The notes: generated by a model from the letters alone, not told the origin. Positions 1 to 11,959 are shown, numbered from the stretch's first letter. The stretch: 64,000 bases of DNA from Agapetus fuscipes (GCA_951799405.1 OX637342.1:4836001-4900000); one strand, 5' to 3'. Numbers and translations: made by a program.

Positions 1-88
1 GCCCTGCAACTCTTGCCGACCTTCCCTGAAACAGGGGTGACATTGGAAAAGTGAACCATTTTGGACAGAATGGGTGGTCATAATTATC
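1..88 (-). repeat. T1 repeat, cut by window edge
   Basis: Part of the T1 family (3' end of LINE LA; sense on - strand). It contains the family core with AAACAGGGGTGACATTGG and the GGGTGGTCA end. Confidence 0.8.
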
Positions 89-245
89 TGAAGTACTTAA
101 GTAGAAAATAATGAGTAATATTATAATTTGCCTACATGTGGTGACGGAATAATGAGGCCTGTTCTGCTAGAAGGTATCGCGAGCACCTCATCATTTGGAA
201 CTCGTTTATTTGGGGGACTGAGGCCGTCAGAGCTCGCCTGCATCC

Positions 246-285
246 ATATAAAGGTTGTGTAAATCTCCGTGGCTCGATTGTTTCC
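246..285 (+). promoter_or_regulatory. Core promoter of JHBP gene 1
   Basis: A TATA box (TATAAAG at 247-253) lies about 105 bp before the ATG at 357, in a locally GC-richer stretch (160-290). Transcription would be expected about 30 bp downstream, near 275-285. Inference from motif and spacing only. Confidence 0.5.
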
Positions 286-356
286 CCATAGCTCGGTACA
301 AGTATAGTCGTGATAGTTTTAATACATATATCAGGTCCTAAAATATATAAATAAAA

Positions 357-1527
357 ATGCAAAGTTTACACGTGCTATTTTGTTTGTTTCTGACAGTGAT
401 ATATTTGGAAAGGGGAGGTGATGCTAGCAAACTACGTGAGTATCTTGTTATTTTTTTTAATTTTAATGATAAAAAGTGATTAACTTACTTACCTCTAATC
501 AAACTATCTAATCAAAAATAGTAATTGTTCACTAATCTTGTGTAAAGATACACATTTTTTTTAAATAAAATTACTTTTAACATATTATTAATTAAAATAA
601 CGTGAAAACAACATCCTGAAATATTCAAACATAGAAAGGAGTACTGTTTTTTTTCACTTAGTTGTTTCTAAATATATTTATTTTTTTGATAGAAGAATTA
701 AGTTTCTTGACTTATAGGTTGGTAAAAGGCTGACCAGCCATACTGTAAAAAAATGGTTCACTACCGATGCCACCCCTGTTACAGGGAAGGTCGGCAACTG
801 TTGAAGGGTTTATGTTCATTTGAGGTTTGTATTTTAATTTGTAAGTACACATGCAGCATTTGTAAGTGCGAACTTACACGTTTGTCTGTTTGTTGGTATG
901 CATTAATGAATTTTATATGTTAATAAATCTTTGCAACAAAGATTATAGATTATGTATAGAAATCCTTCTCTGTTTAGAAATATCATTTCTTCATTTAATA
1001 AAAACATAATTTGCATCAGAAAAAATGAATAGATTACATTATATTAAGAGTTTTGTTAAACAAGTTTGAAAATCTTCTTCACGGAACTGATGAGTTTGTT
1101 TATTTTCCTTTTTTATTTTACAGTGACCTTGTATTGTTTTGCCTTGTGTTAATAAACAACTTATTTAAAACGAATAGCAACATTAAGACAATAAAACAGA
1201 GAAGTAAGTAGTCCATCATGTATCATGCGAGATGTAAATATAAATTAAAATTTTAGACAGATGTTATTTCAATGGCAAAACGGTAGCTCAGTGTAATTCT
1301 TGCCACGTCATCCCCGAAGGATTTCGCATGTGACGAGTGGAACCCACTTATTTTTACAGGTAACCTATAAAAACCTTTTTCAGGAAAACGCGTGAATAAT
1401 AGAGTTCATTTTCAATTAATTTTCAGAATTTCTTTTATGTTTAAGTGCCTACAAATTCAGTTTATTATGTGAAAACAAATTTGTCTATTCTTGTGTTTCT
1501 TTAATTTATGAACGCAACTAAGCTACA

Positions 1528-1568
<41 letters not shown>

Positions 1569-4500
1569 TTAGGATACAAACAGTTGTTTACAATTTTAAA
1601 TTTAACAAAAAAATAATCAAATTTAAACCTAGAGATCCATTAAAAGTATTACTAATGTATGTTATGGATACAGAATAATATATGATAAAAATAAGAAACA
1701 AAAGTAAAATAAACAGAAGAATAAACTAGTTTCACTTATATTGTCAGAGGCATATTTCCTTCACCATTTTCCGGAAAGAATTTATGGAGCTTGAAAAAAT
1801 GTCAACATCTGAGAGCCATTGATTGAAGTAAGTAGTTGCACGTCTGAAAAATGTGTTTTTAGCATAATTAGTGCTGCAGGATGGTATATGAAAAGTTTGT
1901 TTATGTCGAGAGGACATACGAGGAACTCTCAATAAAATCTTTTCCAAAAGGGGGGCCGAATTAATTTGGTTGTTTATTATTTTGTAAAGGAAAATGCTAT
2001 CCAGAAATCTCCGCCTGTTCTCTAGCGTGGCCAGATTATGCCGCTTTGCAGCAGTTTCATAATTTAAGACATATAATTTTACACATATAGTGTAACTTCT
2101 TGCCTGCGTTATCCCCGAAGGGATCGCATGTGGCGCTTCCGGACCTATTTATTTTTACAGGTAAGGGGGCCGGCCTCACACCAACCACTTTCAGTTGAAG
2201 TGGGGGTTTCCCAGCTCCCGGAAGGGCTGGTTTTCATTTCTTGTGAAGGTTGAGTAAACCTTTGAGATCGAACCCTTGCTCTCGGCATTGAATGCAAGCA
2301 TTCTACCAATTGAGCTATCGACCTTTTTACGAGCTTGATCGTCGTCGCTACAAAGCGCCAATTCTCAAGCAAGACCCAGTTGCTGTAAGGATGGATGGAC
2401 CTTTGGTAACCGGTCATCGGTAAAGGTTTTATGAATTTTTCAACCCGGCGAAGAGCAAATTTGAAAAAATATATATGGTATATTTTTTGTGCTCCGCCGG
2501 GAATCGAACCCACAACCTTCCCATTCAGAGTCCGCAGTGTTACCACTGAGCTATGGACCGGTCTCAGAACAAGAAATAATAATATATCTGAACCACTTTT
2601 ATAATATAATATAATATAATATAAGTCCGGTCGATAGCTCAGTTGGTAGAGTGCTTGCATTCTACCACGTGAGCTCGGGTTCGAATCCCACCGAGGAGGG
2701 TGTCAGAAATGATTTCCTATTTCGGTGTTTATTTAAAACCCCATAATAAAAATACCGGCAAGGTTTACTCAGCCTTCACAAGAAATGAGTACCAGCCCCC
2801 TCGGGAGCTGGGAAACCCCCACTTCAACTGAAGTGGTTGGCGTAAGGCCGGCCCCCTTACCTGTAAAAATAAATAGGTTCAACTCGCCACATGCGACCCC
2901 TTCGGGGATAACGCGGCAAGAAGTTACTCTATATGTGTAGCTTAGTTGCGTTTTTTTTTGCGTATTGATTATTAAAATATTTAATTTTTATGAATATCGT
3001 CACTCCAGTGCTTATATGGCTCATCTACAATTTGATTCAAAGATGACCTTTGATTGAAATTGGCTTTTAAGAATCACATTCGTCACAATTTGAACTAAGA
3101 AAAGAACGTAAAACACTATGGTGTAAGAGTGTTTTTATTTTCAAAATCAATTTCCAGTAGGTATTCATGAGACACATTGATCCAGTGCACATCCAAACAT
3201 TGCTTATGTAAAATTACCTCTGTCGGAGATAAGACAAACAAGCACTAAGGTAACGTTAAGGTTATGTTAAGCATTATGCTATTGTTTTTTTTCTATGTAT
3301 ATACAAAAAAAACACGTTTTTTTACAAATAAATCCATTTTTATTGATTGTAGAGGCATTAACTTTGTAATCGTTCATCCTTTAATGATAAAAGAAAAACA
3401 GCTTTGTTTTCGATTACGTGAGTATATTTTTTAAATTTATTATTTATTTTATTTATTATTTTTATTATTTATTATTTTAGTATTAATTTATCCACCTGAT
3501 GATAATAGATTTATTTTAGATGATGCGAACGGGTGTTTGCGAAACCGGTTGTGGTATATAAATATAAATACTCACGTAATCGAAAACAAAGCTGTTTTTC
3601 TTTTATCATTAAATCCATTTTTATTTGCGTACGTGCTTATTTGTTTTATTAAATTTAATTGAGGCATCTTGCCTTATGTAGGACGCCACAATTTCTTCAG
3701 AGAGCCAGTCTGGAGGTCAGATTAAACCAAGACCTTGTCCTCTGCAAGGTCTTTTAGTACTGGCAGCTCAAAAACTGAGATTCTGGGTCAAAATTATCAG
3801 TTTTTACAACAATCATAATAGTGCAAGTCAATAAAATTAACCAAATTCAGGTTGTTGATTTTATTCTACGTTTATTGAGCGGTCGGTCATGCACTTTAAA
3901 TTTTTCAAGGTAAGAGCATCTATTTAAAAAAAATAGCTTGCTTAATATCAATTTTATATAATATGAAAATTTTAACTATTCTGTATTATCATTTAATTTA
4001 ACCTATTGCACATAAAATACACACAAACTCGAACTTTACATTGAGGACGCTTGTTTTTATTTTGAATTAAAGTTATTATAAAAGTGGGTACATATGTGTA
4101 ACTTTTAACGACCGGTTTGTAGTCTATAGACTAGGGCTTTGGACTCGTAAATGGAAGGTGGTGGGCTCAAATTCTGGCGGAGCACTTTAAATATGCAATT
4201 TATATTTCCAAATATGCTCTTCGCTGGGTTGAAAATTCATATACCTTTACCAAAGACCGGTCACCAAAGGTCCGTCCAGCCTTGCAGTCTTGCTTGAGGA
4301 TCGGCGCTTTCTATAGCGACGACCAAGCTTGCAGGTTGTGATTGAGGTGTGATTCACACAAAAACAGCGGTCACAAAATAAATCATCCTAAAGTTATTTA
4401 TTGTTATATGTCTCTTTCAGCTGGCTACACAAACCCCTGCAGCCTATCCGACCCCAACCTTGAGACGTGCCTGAAGGAGGCCGTCAGCAGGGTCCTGCCC

Positions 4501-5861
4501 TACATGGGCCAGGAGATCCCAGAGCTGGGCATCCCTGTGATGGATCCCATGGACATAGGCAACATCAAGCAGGAGCAGGGAGCGCTGTCCTTCAACTTCA
4601 AGAATGGCATGGTCTTCGGACTGAAGAAGGCGAAAATCGACAGCATCAAGTAATGGTTTCATTTACTCCATGTCTTATTTGAGGGCCTGTTGCACCAACC
4701 TCCAATCAATATTTGAATGACACATCAAATTTGATTGCTAAGTTCTGGTAAGGACATCGGTTAAATATTTTCTCGGGAGTGGGTAATAATATGATGGAAT
4801 TTGAACAGGAAAGATGATGCACATCAGCTGATTTACGTTTATGCAACCAAATTTTTAATGGGAGAAATCACACTTAATTTTGATTTTTGTCTGATTGGAG
4901 TTTGGTGCAACAGGCCGTTAATCTATAATCTAAGTCACATTTAAGATTCATATTCAATGCATTTTCACAAGCAGACAAGTGTAAGATCGCGCTTAAAATG
5001 CTATATAAATACATTAAAGGTAAAATTGTATAAGTAACATATTAAGCTGACAATGGTTTCTGTGAAAAATGCACCTTTTTCCCATTTTCTACGAGACAAA
5101 ACACCAAAGAAGTGTGAAAACCCTGTACTTTATAAGTTTTTCATGAGCACTGCCTTATAATAAGTTCACTTAATATGAGAAGTTTCACACAATACAATGT
5201 TTTATCCACAACATCTCAAATCAGTGAATCAGCACTTATTAGTTTTACCTTTAAGGTGGCGATATGTATACTTACAAATTCAAATCAAAATCTCAAAAAA
5301 ATATTAACCCTGCAACTTTTCCCAACCTGCCCTGAAACAGCAGGGACATTGGAAAAGTGAACCAATGTTTACAATATAGGTGGTCAGCCTTATACTTAGC
5401 TTTAAGCCTAGGAACAGTCTCCTACTTTCAGTCCCCTCTTTTACAGTGCAGTTGTTGGAATGCTTACATTCCATGCTAAAGGCCAAAGTTCGATCCCCAT
5501 CAAGTGTGTCGGAAATGGTTTCCATGGGCTCTTTTAAGGGGAGTTTGTTCTTATTTCTTGTGTAGGCTAAATAACCTTATCGATATTTTATTTTAGGCTT
5601 AAAAGCTCCTACCCTGTCTTATAGCCGAGTGGGCCAAGAGGCTGATCTTTCTAGCTTATTTGGAATAGAATAACGTTGGTTCGATCCCCGTTTGGGTCAC
5701 TTGACTTTAACTTTGACACTGGCTCAACAGATGTTATTGGGTAATTATTAATTAATAATTTATTATTAAAATAAACAATAATGAATTATTAATTGATGAT
5801 ATTAATACCTGTTTCTGGCCAGGTAGAATAGGTTGGTGAAATGCATTCCTCTTCACAAATC

Positions 5862-5894
<33 letters not shown>

Positions 5895-8800
5895 CGAAAC
5901 GGGAAATCATTCCTGAAACCCTCGGTGGGGAACGAATCTTAGCTCTCAGCATGAAATGCAAGCACTCTACTAAGTACTAACTGAGCCATCGACCGCACAA
6001 AACAAAAATGATACAAAACATGTTTCAACACTATCGAAGGCATTATGTGTAAATAAGTTTCGGTTTTAGAATCAACTTAAATAATTGGAAAAACATTTGA
6101 TAACTCCAATAACCTTGTATCACATTGATGTAATTTCAAGCTATTGGGAAAGCAGATGTAATCTTTTGTGGAATTTTCCATCGCCTTTGATTCTAATCCA
6201 CTTATCTTACTTATATAAGTTGTGAAATCCATCACACAAAAATTAAATAATCTCATTAACAAACTGGTATCAATCTAGTTAGAAAATTTTACCAGTGCTG
6301 CCTTAGGGCCTTTGTAAAATTTGATAGAGATCTAAAATACATTTTATGTAAGGTTTTCTTCATTGAAAAATATGTTAGACTTGTTAGATTTTGTTATAAT
6401 TTGATTAAAGTAACAACTTACTTTTGAAGGATCCATTTTTGACACTGGCGTCCTTCTCATCGTGGGAAATTGCTATCTCGAAAAAGGAGAAAAAAAAGTC
6501 AAAGAAACATATAAACATTTAAGATTCACATTTAATGTATGCCCACACACACGCACATCTTAGTTCACGCTTACGCATGCTGCATGTGTAGTGTGTACTC
6601 ATAAAAGAAAACCTAATTCTCTAAGTAACATAAACCCGTAACATGTAAATGGCATTGACAAAGTGTACTAATTTTTAAATTATTGTTGGTCAACTTTACG
6701 TAAATTAAACTTTTTTATTTTTAATCACGATACGTTTTAAAAGAAAATCAAAAGCAAACAATTTGAAAAATTATTAAATTCCAGGATATCAAATAGACAC
6801 TCCAACATTGAAACATTTTTCTATCGCTCCTAACCATTTGTCCATCAGATCGAACCATTGGTCGACTAATACTTGTGAACTGTCTTGGAAAAATGTTTTG
6901 ATGGGCTGGACTAAAGAAAGAAAAACGAAAGAAATGATTATATACAAGCTTTCAACAAAACTAGTTTATTTTCTAACTAAGGCACACATTTAATTATTTT
7001 ATTATGTTTAATGACATTGAGAGATTCAGTTGAAACAAATGATTTCTTTCTTATTTCAGGATCAATCAAAGCAAGAGGAAGATAACCCTGACTTACTACA
7101 ACACTGGTGGGCTGGACTCCGACTATGTCGCCAGTGGCCGCCTCCTCATTCTCCCAGTCACAGGAACCGGCAAAAGTGTCCTTAACATTAGTGAGTTTTT
7201 GTTTTCTAATAATCTCCGTTATTGTAAGCTGTTTACTTCAGTTTCTCCAGGTAACAAGCCTTGAGGGGTCAAGTTAGCATAGTGACTGTATGTTGAATGA
7301 AAAGGACGCGCTTATGTCAATCATGTAGGTAGTTTTTTTTATGATTATAAAGTCAAATATGCTAACGTTGAAAATATCGGGCCTAAGTTAATCTCTTTTG
7401 AACTCTCAGTTAAACCTTCAACCTATGGAACATCAAAGTACTCCCATATCACGCCAATTATGCGGGAGCTGCACTGGCTCAAGTTCTCAGAAAGAGTGCT
7501 GTATAGACTGTGTGTCATGATAAAATACATCCTTGATGGACAGGCACCAGAATACCTCAGAGAACTGTGTCAGATGCAGATAGCCACTAGCTCCAGGACT
7601 CTAAGGTCAGCTAATGTAGGCTCCGCAAGGCTGAGCTTGCCCCTCAGGGCAACCTCAACCAACTTTGGTGATCATGCTTTTTCGGTTTCGGGCCCAATGG
7701 CTTGGAACGAGTTGCCGTTTGAGGTGAGGAAATAACAGAACAGGGCAAGCTTCAGGAGGAAGCTGAAGACGCACCTGCTTGAAAGGTCATACCCGGAATA
7801 AAGTGCCCTTGTGACTAAATTTTAGTGAAAACGGCCCTTCGGAAAAAAATCAACCAAATAACATAAATAGTTTTCTATGAAATTACCTTCATTGATTATG
7901 TATTGTTTTTGCTTCCAGAAAATATGCTATTCATTTACAAGTTGTACTACGATGTGGTGAAGGGAGAGGACGGCAAGGAGTACTGGATCATCAAGAAGCA
8001 CAAAGTGACGTACTCTCCTGAGAAAATGACATTCCACTTTGAAGGACTGTTTAATGGAAATAAACAATTGTGTAAGTACACATTTTTATAACCAGTGGCA
8101 ATAGACTCGGTATTATTAATTAGAAGGAGCGGAATGTGACGTCATTTGGCCGGGTTACAGACATGGCAGTCAGTCATAGCTTTGATACAATATTACCTAC
8201 GTAGGTACGAGGAGATGGAAAATACGCTTAAGCGCTAGGTGCTGCATTTAGCACTAAGCATTACTGTCACCAGTGTATATTTTGCAATGCTGTGAGATAA
8301 AATACAAATCCCTAATTATAAAAAATCCATTTTTTTTTATTAATTATACTCCGACAGGTGGTTCATATTTAGCGCGTCCATTGTATTAGGTGCAAAGATC
8401 TTTGAAAGCCCTTAATAAAATATTGGGTCCTCTGCGATCATGAATAAGACATTTTAAAAAGGTATGTTGAGCCAGTCTTCACAATAAATGAGTACCTGCC
8501 CCCTCAGGAGCTGGAAAACCTCCACTTCCACTGAAGTGGCTGGCTAGGTTCCTCTCGCCACGTGCGACCGCTTGGGGGAAACGCGGCTAGAAGTTAAACT
8601 ATATATATAGCTTAATAGTGTTAGCGTAGCGTGTGTCTTATGTTTCTGTTAAATAATATTTGAAGATTTGTTTGGTGAGCGCTGTTCTCTTGTTCAATCC
8701 CACCTCAATAGACAAACAGCGACCTTTATATACATAAATATATAATTAATTAATGATTTGCGTAATCTCTTCTTCCAGCTGACGTAGTGCATCAATTTGC

Positions 8801-8930
8801 CAACGACAATTGGCAAGAGATCTTCACAGAAATCGGCAAACCCTTGATGATAAAGCAGACCAACACTTTCGTAGAAAACCTCAAGAAGTTCTTCTCCTCC
8901 GTTCCTGTTGAAGATTATCTTGCTCCATGA
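357..8930 (+). CDS. JHBP/takeout-family secreted protein, gene 1 (5 exons)
   Basis: Member of the juvenile-hormone-binding protein/takeout family, secreted carriers of small hydrophobic ligands; the ligand cannot be read from sequence. Coding exons are 357-435, 4421-4649, 7060-7190, 7919-8071 and 8779-8930, all with GT..AG introns in phases 1, 2, 1, 1, giving 247 aa. Exon 1 encodes a signal peptide (start MQSLHVLFCLFLTV, hydrophobic core, then small residues). The mature N terminus has the family cysteine pair in NPCSLSDPNLETCLKEA, then IPELGIPVMDPMDI. Exon 3 carries the SGRLLILPVTGTG strand and exon 4 ends in LFNGN. Exon 5 holds the usual NW..I motif and ends VPVEDYLAP. Length is normal for the family (about 240-250 aa). 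A TATA box lies near 247 and AATAAA follows the stop directly. Introns contain SINE, LINE and MITE insertions. Family call is firm; JH binding itself is unproven. Confidence 0.92.
708..952 (+). repeat. T1 repeat in JHBP-1 intron 1
   Basis: Near full-length T1 beginning CTTGACTTATAGGTTGG and ending TTTGCAACAAAGATTATAGATT; diverged and without the (ATTAG)n tail. Confidence 0.8.
1284..1370 (-). repeat. S1 SINE, 3' part
   Basis: Body/tail of S1 in - orientation (CCCCGAAGGATTTCGCATG, then TTTTTACAGGTAA). Confidence 0.7.
1528..2068 (-). mobile_element. 5'-truncated LINE with poly(A) tail
   Basis: A 39-bp T run (A tail on - strand) at 1528-1566 precedes a - strand frame at 1947-1744 ending RRATTYFNQWLSDVD...FRKM, the look of the C terminus of a jockey/CR1-type RT protein (F..RA...WN.L pattern). 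Sense is opposite to JHBP gene 1, in whose intron 1 it lies. Confidence 0.65.
2078..2575 (-). repeat. Composite SINE: S2 head unit fused to S1 unit
   Basis: On the - strand, an S2 element (box A TAGCTCAGTGGT, box B GGTTCGATTCC, GCGGAGCAC) at 2575-2335 runs directly into an S1 element (TAGCTCAATTGG, GGTTCGATC) at 2330-2078. The S1 half lacks the usual segment between box B and GGTTTACTCA. The same fusion with the same deletion recurs at 59082-59580. Confidence 0.75.
2626..2957 (+). repeat. S1 SINE, full length
   Basis: Best S1 reference: tRNA-like head with box A TAGCTCAGTTGG and box B GGTTCGAATCC, then GTGTCAGAAATGATTT, the TACCGGCAAGGTTTACTCAG block, the hairpin-like CACTTCAACTGAAGTGG, and end TATATGTGTAGCTTAGTTGCG. 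The head resembles a tRNA but has no proper acceptor stem, so this is a SINE and not a tRNA gene. Confidence 0.85.
2960..3350 (+). repeat. Dispersed repeat related to 13380-13900
   Basis: GACACATTGATCCAGT, ACAAACAAGCACTAAGG and GTAGAGGCATTAACTTTG (at 3350) have close counterparts at 13384-13400 and 13810-13895. The order of the blocks differs, so this is a rearranged copy of an unclassified element, possibly linked to the adjoining PLE terminal repeat. Confidence 0.45.
3375..3622. repeat. Fold-back terminal repeat, PLE-like
   Basis: Arms at about 3389-3425 and 3577-3614 are perfect inverted copies around ACAGCTTTGTTTTCGATTAC. The loop holds TGATGCGAACGGGTGTTTGC then GAAACCGG, resembling stem II plus GAAAC of a hammerhead with a degraded CUGANGA strand. 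Layout fits a Penelope-type terminal repeat. Confidence 0.55.
4100..4375 (+). repeat. S2 SINE
   Basis: Diverged tRNA-like head (GTAGTCTATAGACTAGG, GGGCTCAAATTCTGGCGG), body with ATGCTCTTCGCTGGGTTG and ACCAAAGGTCCGTCCAGCC, and tail TGTGATTCACACAAAAACAG. It ends 45 bp before JHBP-1 exon 2. Confidence 0.7.
4684..4916. mobile_element. M4 MITE in JHBP-1 intron 2
   Basis: Terminal inverted repeats GGCCTGTTGCACCAA and its complement TTGGTGCAACAGGCC bound a 233-bp element with no coding capacity. Imperfect pairing continues inward (CTCCAATCA). Target duplication unclear; superfamily not assigned (PIF/Harbinger-like possible). Confidence 0.75.
4918..5398 (-). repeat. T1 repeat, split
   Basis: The 3' part (ATCTATAATCTAAG..., 4918-5000) and 5' part (5265-5398, GAAACAGCAGGGACATTGG) of one T1 copy are separated by about 260 bp of unrelated AT-rich DNA. 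Confidence 0.6.
5440..5580 (+). repeat. S1 SINE, decayed
   Basis: TGCTTACATTCCATGC, TTCGATCCCCATCAAG, GTGTCGGAAATGGTTTCC and TTTCTTGTGTAGGCTAAATA match S1 in order. Confidence 0.5.
5610..5870 (+). repeat. S3 SINE, full length
   Basis: tRNA Leu/Ser-like head (TATAGCCGAGTGGGCCAAG, GGTTCGATCCCCG), then CTGGCTCAACAGATGTTATT, an ATTAATTAATAATT block, CTGTTTCTGGCCAGGTAGA and TTGGTGAAATGCATTCCTC, ending in a 32-bp A run. Confidence 0.8.
5893..5998 (-). repeat. S1 SINE head
   Basis: Inverted S1 head (ends ACTGAGCCATCGACCG) abutting the S3 A tail. Confidence 0.65.
6515..6612 (-). repeat. T1 fragment
   Basis: AACATTTAAGATTCACATTTAA and CATGCTGCATGTGTAG match the 3' half of T1; no tail. Confidence 0.5.
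7384..7800 (+). mobile_element. LINE 3' fragment, LC-like
   Basis: + strand frame 7460-7735 contains LRELHWLKFSERVLYR-like text, then APEYLRELCQM and FGDHAFSVSGPMAWNELP, the C-terminal signature of CR1/jockey-type RT proteins. It ends with a stop before KLKTHLLERSY-like text (7740-7795). 5'-truncated relic in JHBP-1 intron 3. Confidence 0.75.
8462..8705 (+). repeat. S1 body plus S2 tail remnant
   Basis: 8462-8612 is the S1 body without head (CCCCCTCAGGAGCTGG, AACGCGGCTAGAAG, TATAGCTTAATAG). 8665-8705 (GGTGAGCGCTGTTCTCTTG) resembles the S2 tail in - orientation. Confidence 0.55.
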
Positions 8931-8938
8931 ATAAATAA
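8931..8938 (+). terminator. Poly(A) signal of JHBP gene 1
   Basis: ATAAATAAAA directly follows the stop codon and contains AATAAA, implying a very short 3' UTR. Confidence 0.6.
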
Positions 8939-8940
8939 AA

Positions 8941-9660
8941 ATAGTATTAACTTTACAAACAATGTGATATAGATGTATTTAATTTTTTTAAAGTAAGGGT
9001 GTATAGTTTTAGCAATAACTTAGTGATTTCAACCCGAAAAAGGTCTGACTAATGAAAAATTTTGGATTAATTTTTTTGTTCACTTTAAAGCCATTTTAGT
9101 TACAGAAATAAGCCTTACTGGCAATAAAAATATCATAATACAGTTTTAAAAAGGCCAGTTAAGATCTCAATTAAAATTTGAATTATTTATGTTATTTATA
9201 AACCTAAAAAATACACAAATTAAATTATTTACATTATGTAAAATATCCATGGTTGGTTGGAAAAAATTGCCTTGTGGTGATCGACCTTACAATCATATTT
9301 GTACAAAAATTTAAACTGTAAAATTACTTTAAAAAATAAATGTGAATTTTACTTATTAATATTTTTTCTCTATTTTATTTTAAACATAACATAACATGTA
9401 GCACATTATACTATGTTTCTGAATACTCCAAATATAAATTGCGTACATTCCCCTCGATCATGTGTGCAAAATAATGTATAAAAACTAAGTAACTCACTTG
9501 GAGTGCTGTTGTATTTTCCATACATTTTTAATAGAGAAAAAATATATGCTTTCCTTTTAGCCTGAGAATCACAAACATAAGCAAGAAACTGAAAAAAGGC
9601 AGTTAAGATGGGTATGGCTACATAAAACGTAGACCAACGGGATATTATATTAGACCTATA
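8941..9660. other. Intergenic AT-rich DNA
   Basis: About 720 bp after JHBP gene 1 with no coding frame, tRNA-like motif or repeat match that I could recognise. Confidence 0.5.
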
Positions 9661-9674
9661 AATTTATGGGATTC

Positions 9675-9990
9675 TTTCTCGACAATTATCCCGAAGAAGA
9701 CTTGAAAGAATGACTGATGAACGACTAACGAAGAAAGTGTACAGAAGAAAGCGTGGTATAACAATAGGAAGACCGAGGAAGGAATGAAAAGACCAAGAAT
9801 TAATAGGTGAGATAGCGAAAGAATGGAGTCTGCAGAGTGAGAAGATATTAGTATGTTTGAAGAAAGTGATGAATGTTGAAGAGATGAAAGATATATGCAA
9901 GGACAGAAAAAAATAGAGATGAATCTTTAGAGATACCGGCCACCCCTAGCGGAACGGCAGCAGGATACAGTAACAGTAACAGACCAAACA
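9675..9990 (+). mobile_element. LB LINE 3' fragment
   Basis: GATGAACGACTAACGAAGAA and the following text encode the LB C terminus (ERLTKKVY, GRPRKE) with stops, ending in CCACCCCTAGCGGAACGGC...CAGTAACAGTAACAG. Relatives at 33.8, 38.1, 43.7 and 56.2 kb. Confidence 0.7.
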
Positions 9991-10087
9991 ACTTCTGGAT
10001 TACTTAATGCACAAGGATTCATCGTAAATAAAATGGCCTACTCGAATATGAACCCTATCCTTGTTAGATTAATTGTGTAGAATATGT

Positions 10088-10315
10088 GGCCGGCGACGCA
10101 CTCTTCGTTCTGCGCAGGGTGACGCTGTAAATAGGCTTCAACGCCGCTTCGGCAGAAAATGGGTTTCGGGGACGGGCTTTTAGTTCGGCTGGTCCATCCT
10201 GCTGGAACAGTCTACCTCTGGAGTTGATCACATAGAACAGTGTTGGCAGTTTCAGGAAGTTACTTAAGACTCACTTATTTAAAAGAAGCTTCAACACATA
10301 AAAACTACAGCGCTT
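10088..10315 (+). mobile_element. LINE C-terminal relic
   Basis: In broken + frames it reads GPSCWNSLPLELI and LLKTHLFKRSFN-like text, the end of a CR1/jockey-type protein. Confidence 0.5.
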
Positions 10316-10671
10316 TATAAAAATGGTGAATTACTATATTATCATTATCATGACAGCGACAACGCTAAACAGGCAAACCTACAGTCAAAGAAAGAGAAAT
10401 GAGAAATTAAAGTAATAAAACTTATGTAGGTATTGGTTATTTTACTATTAATCCTTACAGAACTCTTCTAGAACATTTGGAAGATAATACTTGAGAAATC
10501 TCATGATAATTTCATGATCCGTTTCCTCAACATCAATTTACCTAAGTTTGATTACTTTATTTTCAGTGCTTACAGGACTGGTCAGGTCATTGCAATGCTA
10601 CATTGAATCCTTCGCTTCTGATATTCTTGCAATTGATTCAACAAAAATTTGAAAATTAGGCTGATTTATTT

Positions 10672-10850
10672 AGTGAGCGCTGTTTTTGTGTGTATTACAC
10701 CTCAAGAACCCTCTGCGAGCTGGGCCAATTCTCAAGCAAGACCCAGTTGCTGTACGGCTGGATGGACCTTTTGATGACCGGTCTTTGGCAAAGGTTTATG
10801 AATTTTTCAACCCAGTGAAGAGCAAATTTGAATATATAAATGGTAGGTAT
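10672..10850 (-). repeat. S2 SINE, body and tail
   Basis: Inverted S2: tail GTGAGCGCTGTTTTTGTGTG at left, then CAAGCAAGACCCAGTTGCTG and TTTTTCAACCCAGTGAAGAG; the head is missing. Confidence 0.7.
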
Positions 10851-10857
10851 ATAATTT

Positions 10858-10980
10858 TCTCTCGACGGGTAAACGTCACAGGTTTATGTAAGTATGGTCC
10901 TTAGCAACCAATTACAAAATATAAGCTCGACTTATCTGTTGTAAAACGGCCGTATGACGTCACAACTTTATCTGTCAATA
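10858..10980 (+). repeat. Dispersed repeat shared with 19222-19330
   Basis: AAACGTCAC, GCAACCAATnnCAAAATAT and GGCCGTATGACGTCACAA occur in the same order and spacing at 19227-19320. Unclassified family. Confidence 0.45.
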
Positions 10981-11214
10981 TAAATGTGAAAAGCTCATTC
11001 ATCAAAAAATATCGGAAAGAAAAATGAAAAACTAGTGCCACCTGCTTTAGTCGGCAAAAAACGTTTTTAGCACAGTAAAGGAATTCAATGCGTTGAAATT
11101 TGTTTTTGATTTCATTCACAGATTTCGCTATTGTAAAATGTATGTGAATTTCACGCAGAGAAAATATTATGTTTTCGACAATACATACAAACTGCATACA
11201 TTCTGAAATGAGAT

Positions 11215-11560
11215 TACTTTTTCTTCTTCTTCTTTTTATACAGCCATCTCCATCCACTGCTGGACATAGGCCTCCCCCATATCTCTCCATCCATCTCTGT
11301 CTTGCGCTTTTTGAATCCAGTCTCAAGCAAGCCTTCTTATATCATCCGACCATCTCGTGGGAGGTCTCCCTCTGCTTCTCTTATCTTCCCGAGGTCTCCA
11401 CTCTACCAATCTCTCCGTCCATCTCTGGTCGGTGGTTCTAGCAACATGTCCCACAAAGGACCATTTTAGCTTTGCCACTCTCTCTATGACATCGGTTACT
11501 CCCGACCTTATCCGTAGCTCATGTGTTCCTTATTCTGTCGGAGAGTCTTACGTGTAGCAT
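11215..11560 (-). mobile_element. LINE 3' fragment, RTE-like
   Basis: CCACTGCTGGACATAGGCCT and the surrounding CCATCTC-rich text are the reverse complement of a widespread arthropod LINE 3' coding end (GGLCPAVDG-type frame); 5' and 3' truncated. Confidence 0.6.
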
Positions 11561-11744
11561 TGTATTTCAGATTACTTTTTACAGTCTTTAAAATATTCCA
11601 GGGAAAGGTGGCAAAAGTTGTCTAGTAAGTGTATCATCGCAGATTTTTAGAGCGAAGGAATTTTCTCTTGTGCAACGCTGTGCATAGGAGCAAATCCCAA
11701 TATTATCATTCCAAAATTGTAGTAGATATACCGGTATACACTAG

Positions 11745-11958
11745 TATCTATAATCTACATCACAAAGATATAACTATTAATATTTTGATTCATATTAAAT
11801 GCATACCCACGAGTAGGAACGTGTTAGTTTGCATTTATATATTCTGTATGTTCACTAACAAAATAAACACCAAAATCTCAGGCCTTCCCTGAAAATAAGT
11901 GGCTAAGTATTTTTTTTTACAGTACGTGGTGTCAGCCTCATACCAACCTATAGGCAAG
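11745..11958 (-). repeat. T1 repeat, diverged
   Basis: T1 order from AATCTACATCACAAAGATAT to GTCAGCCTCATACCAACC, with internal loss of the GGGGTGACATT core. Confidence 0.6.
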
Positions 11959-11959
11959 T

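Noticed and set aside
2640..2700. S1 and S3 heads as functional tRNA genes
   Set aside because: Box A and B are present but there is no matching 7-bp acceptor stem, and the same heads recur in 15 or more dispersed copies with a fixed non-tRNA body.
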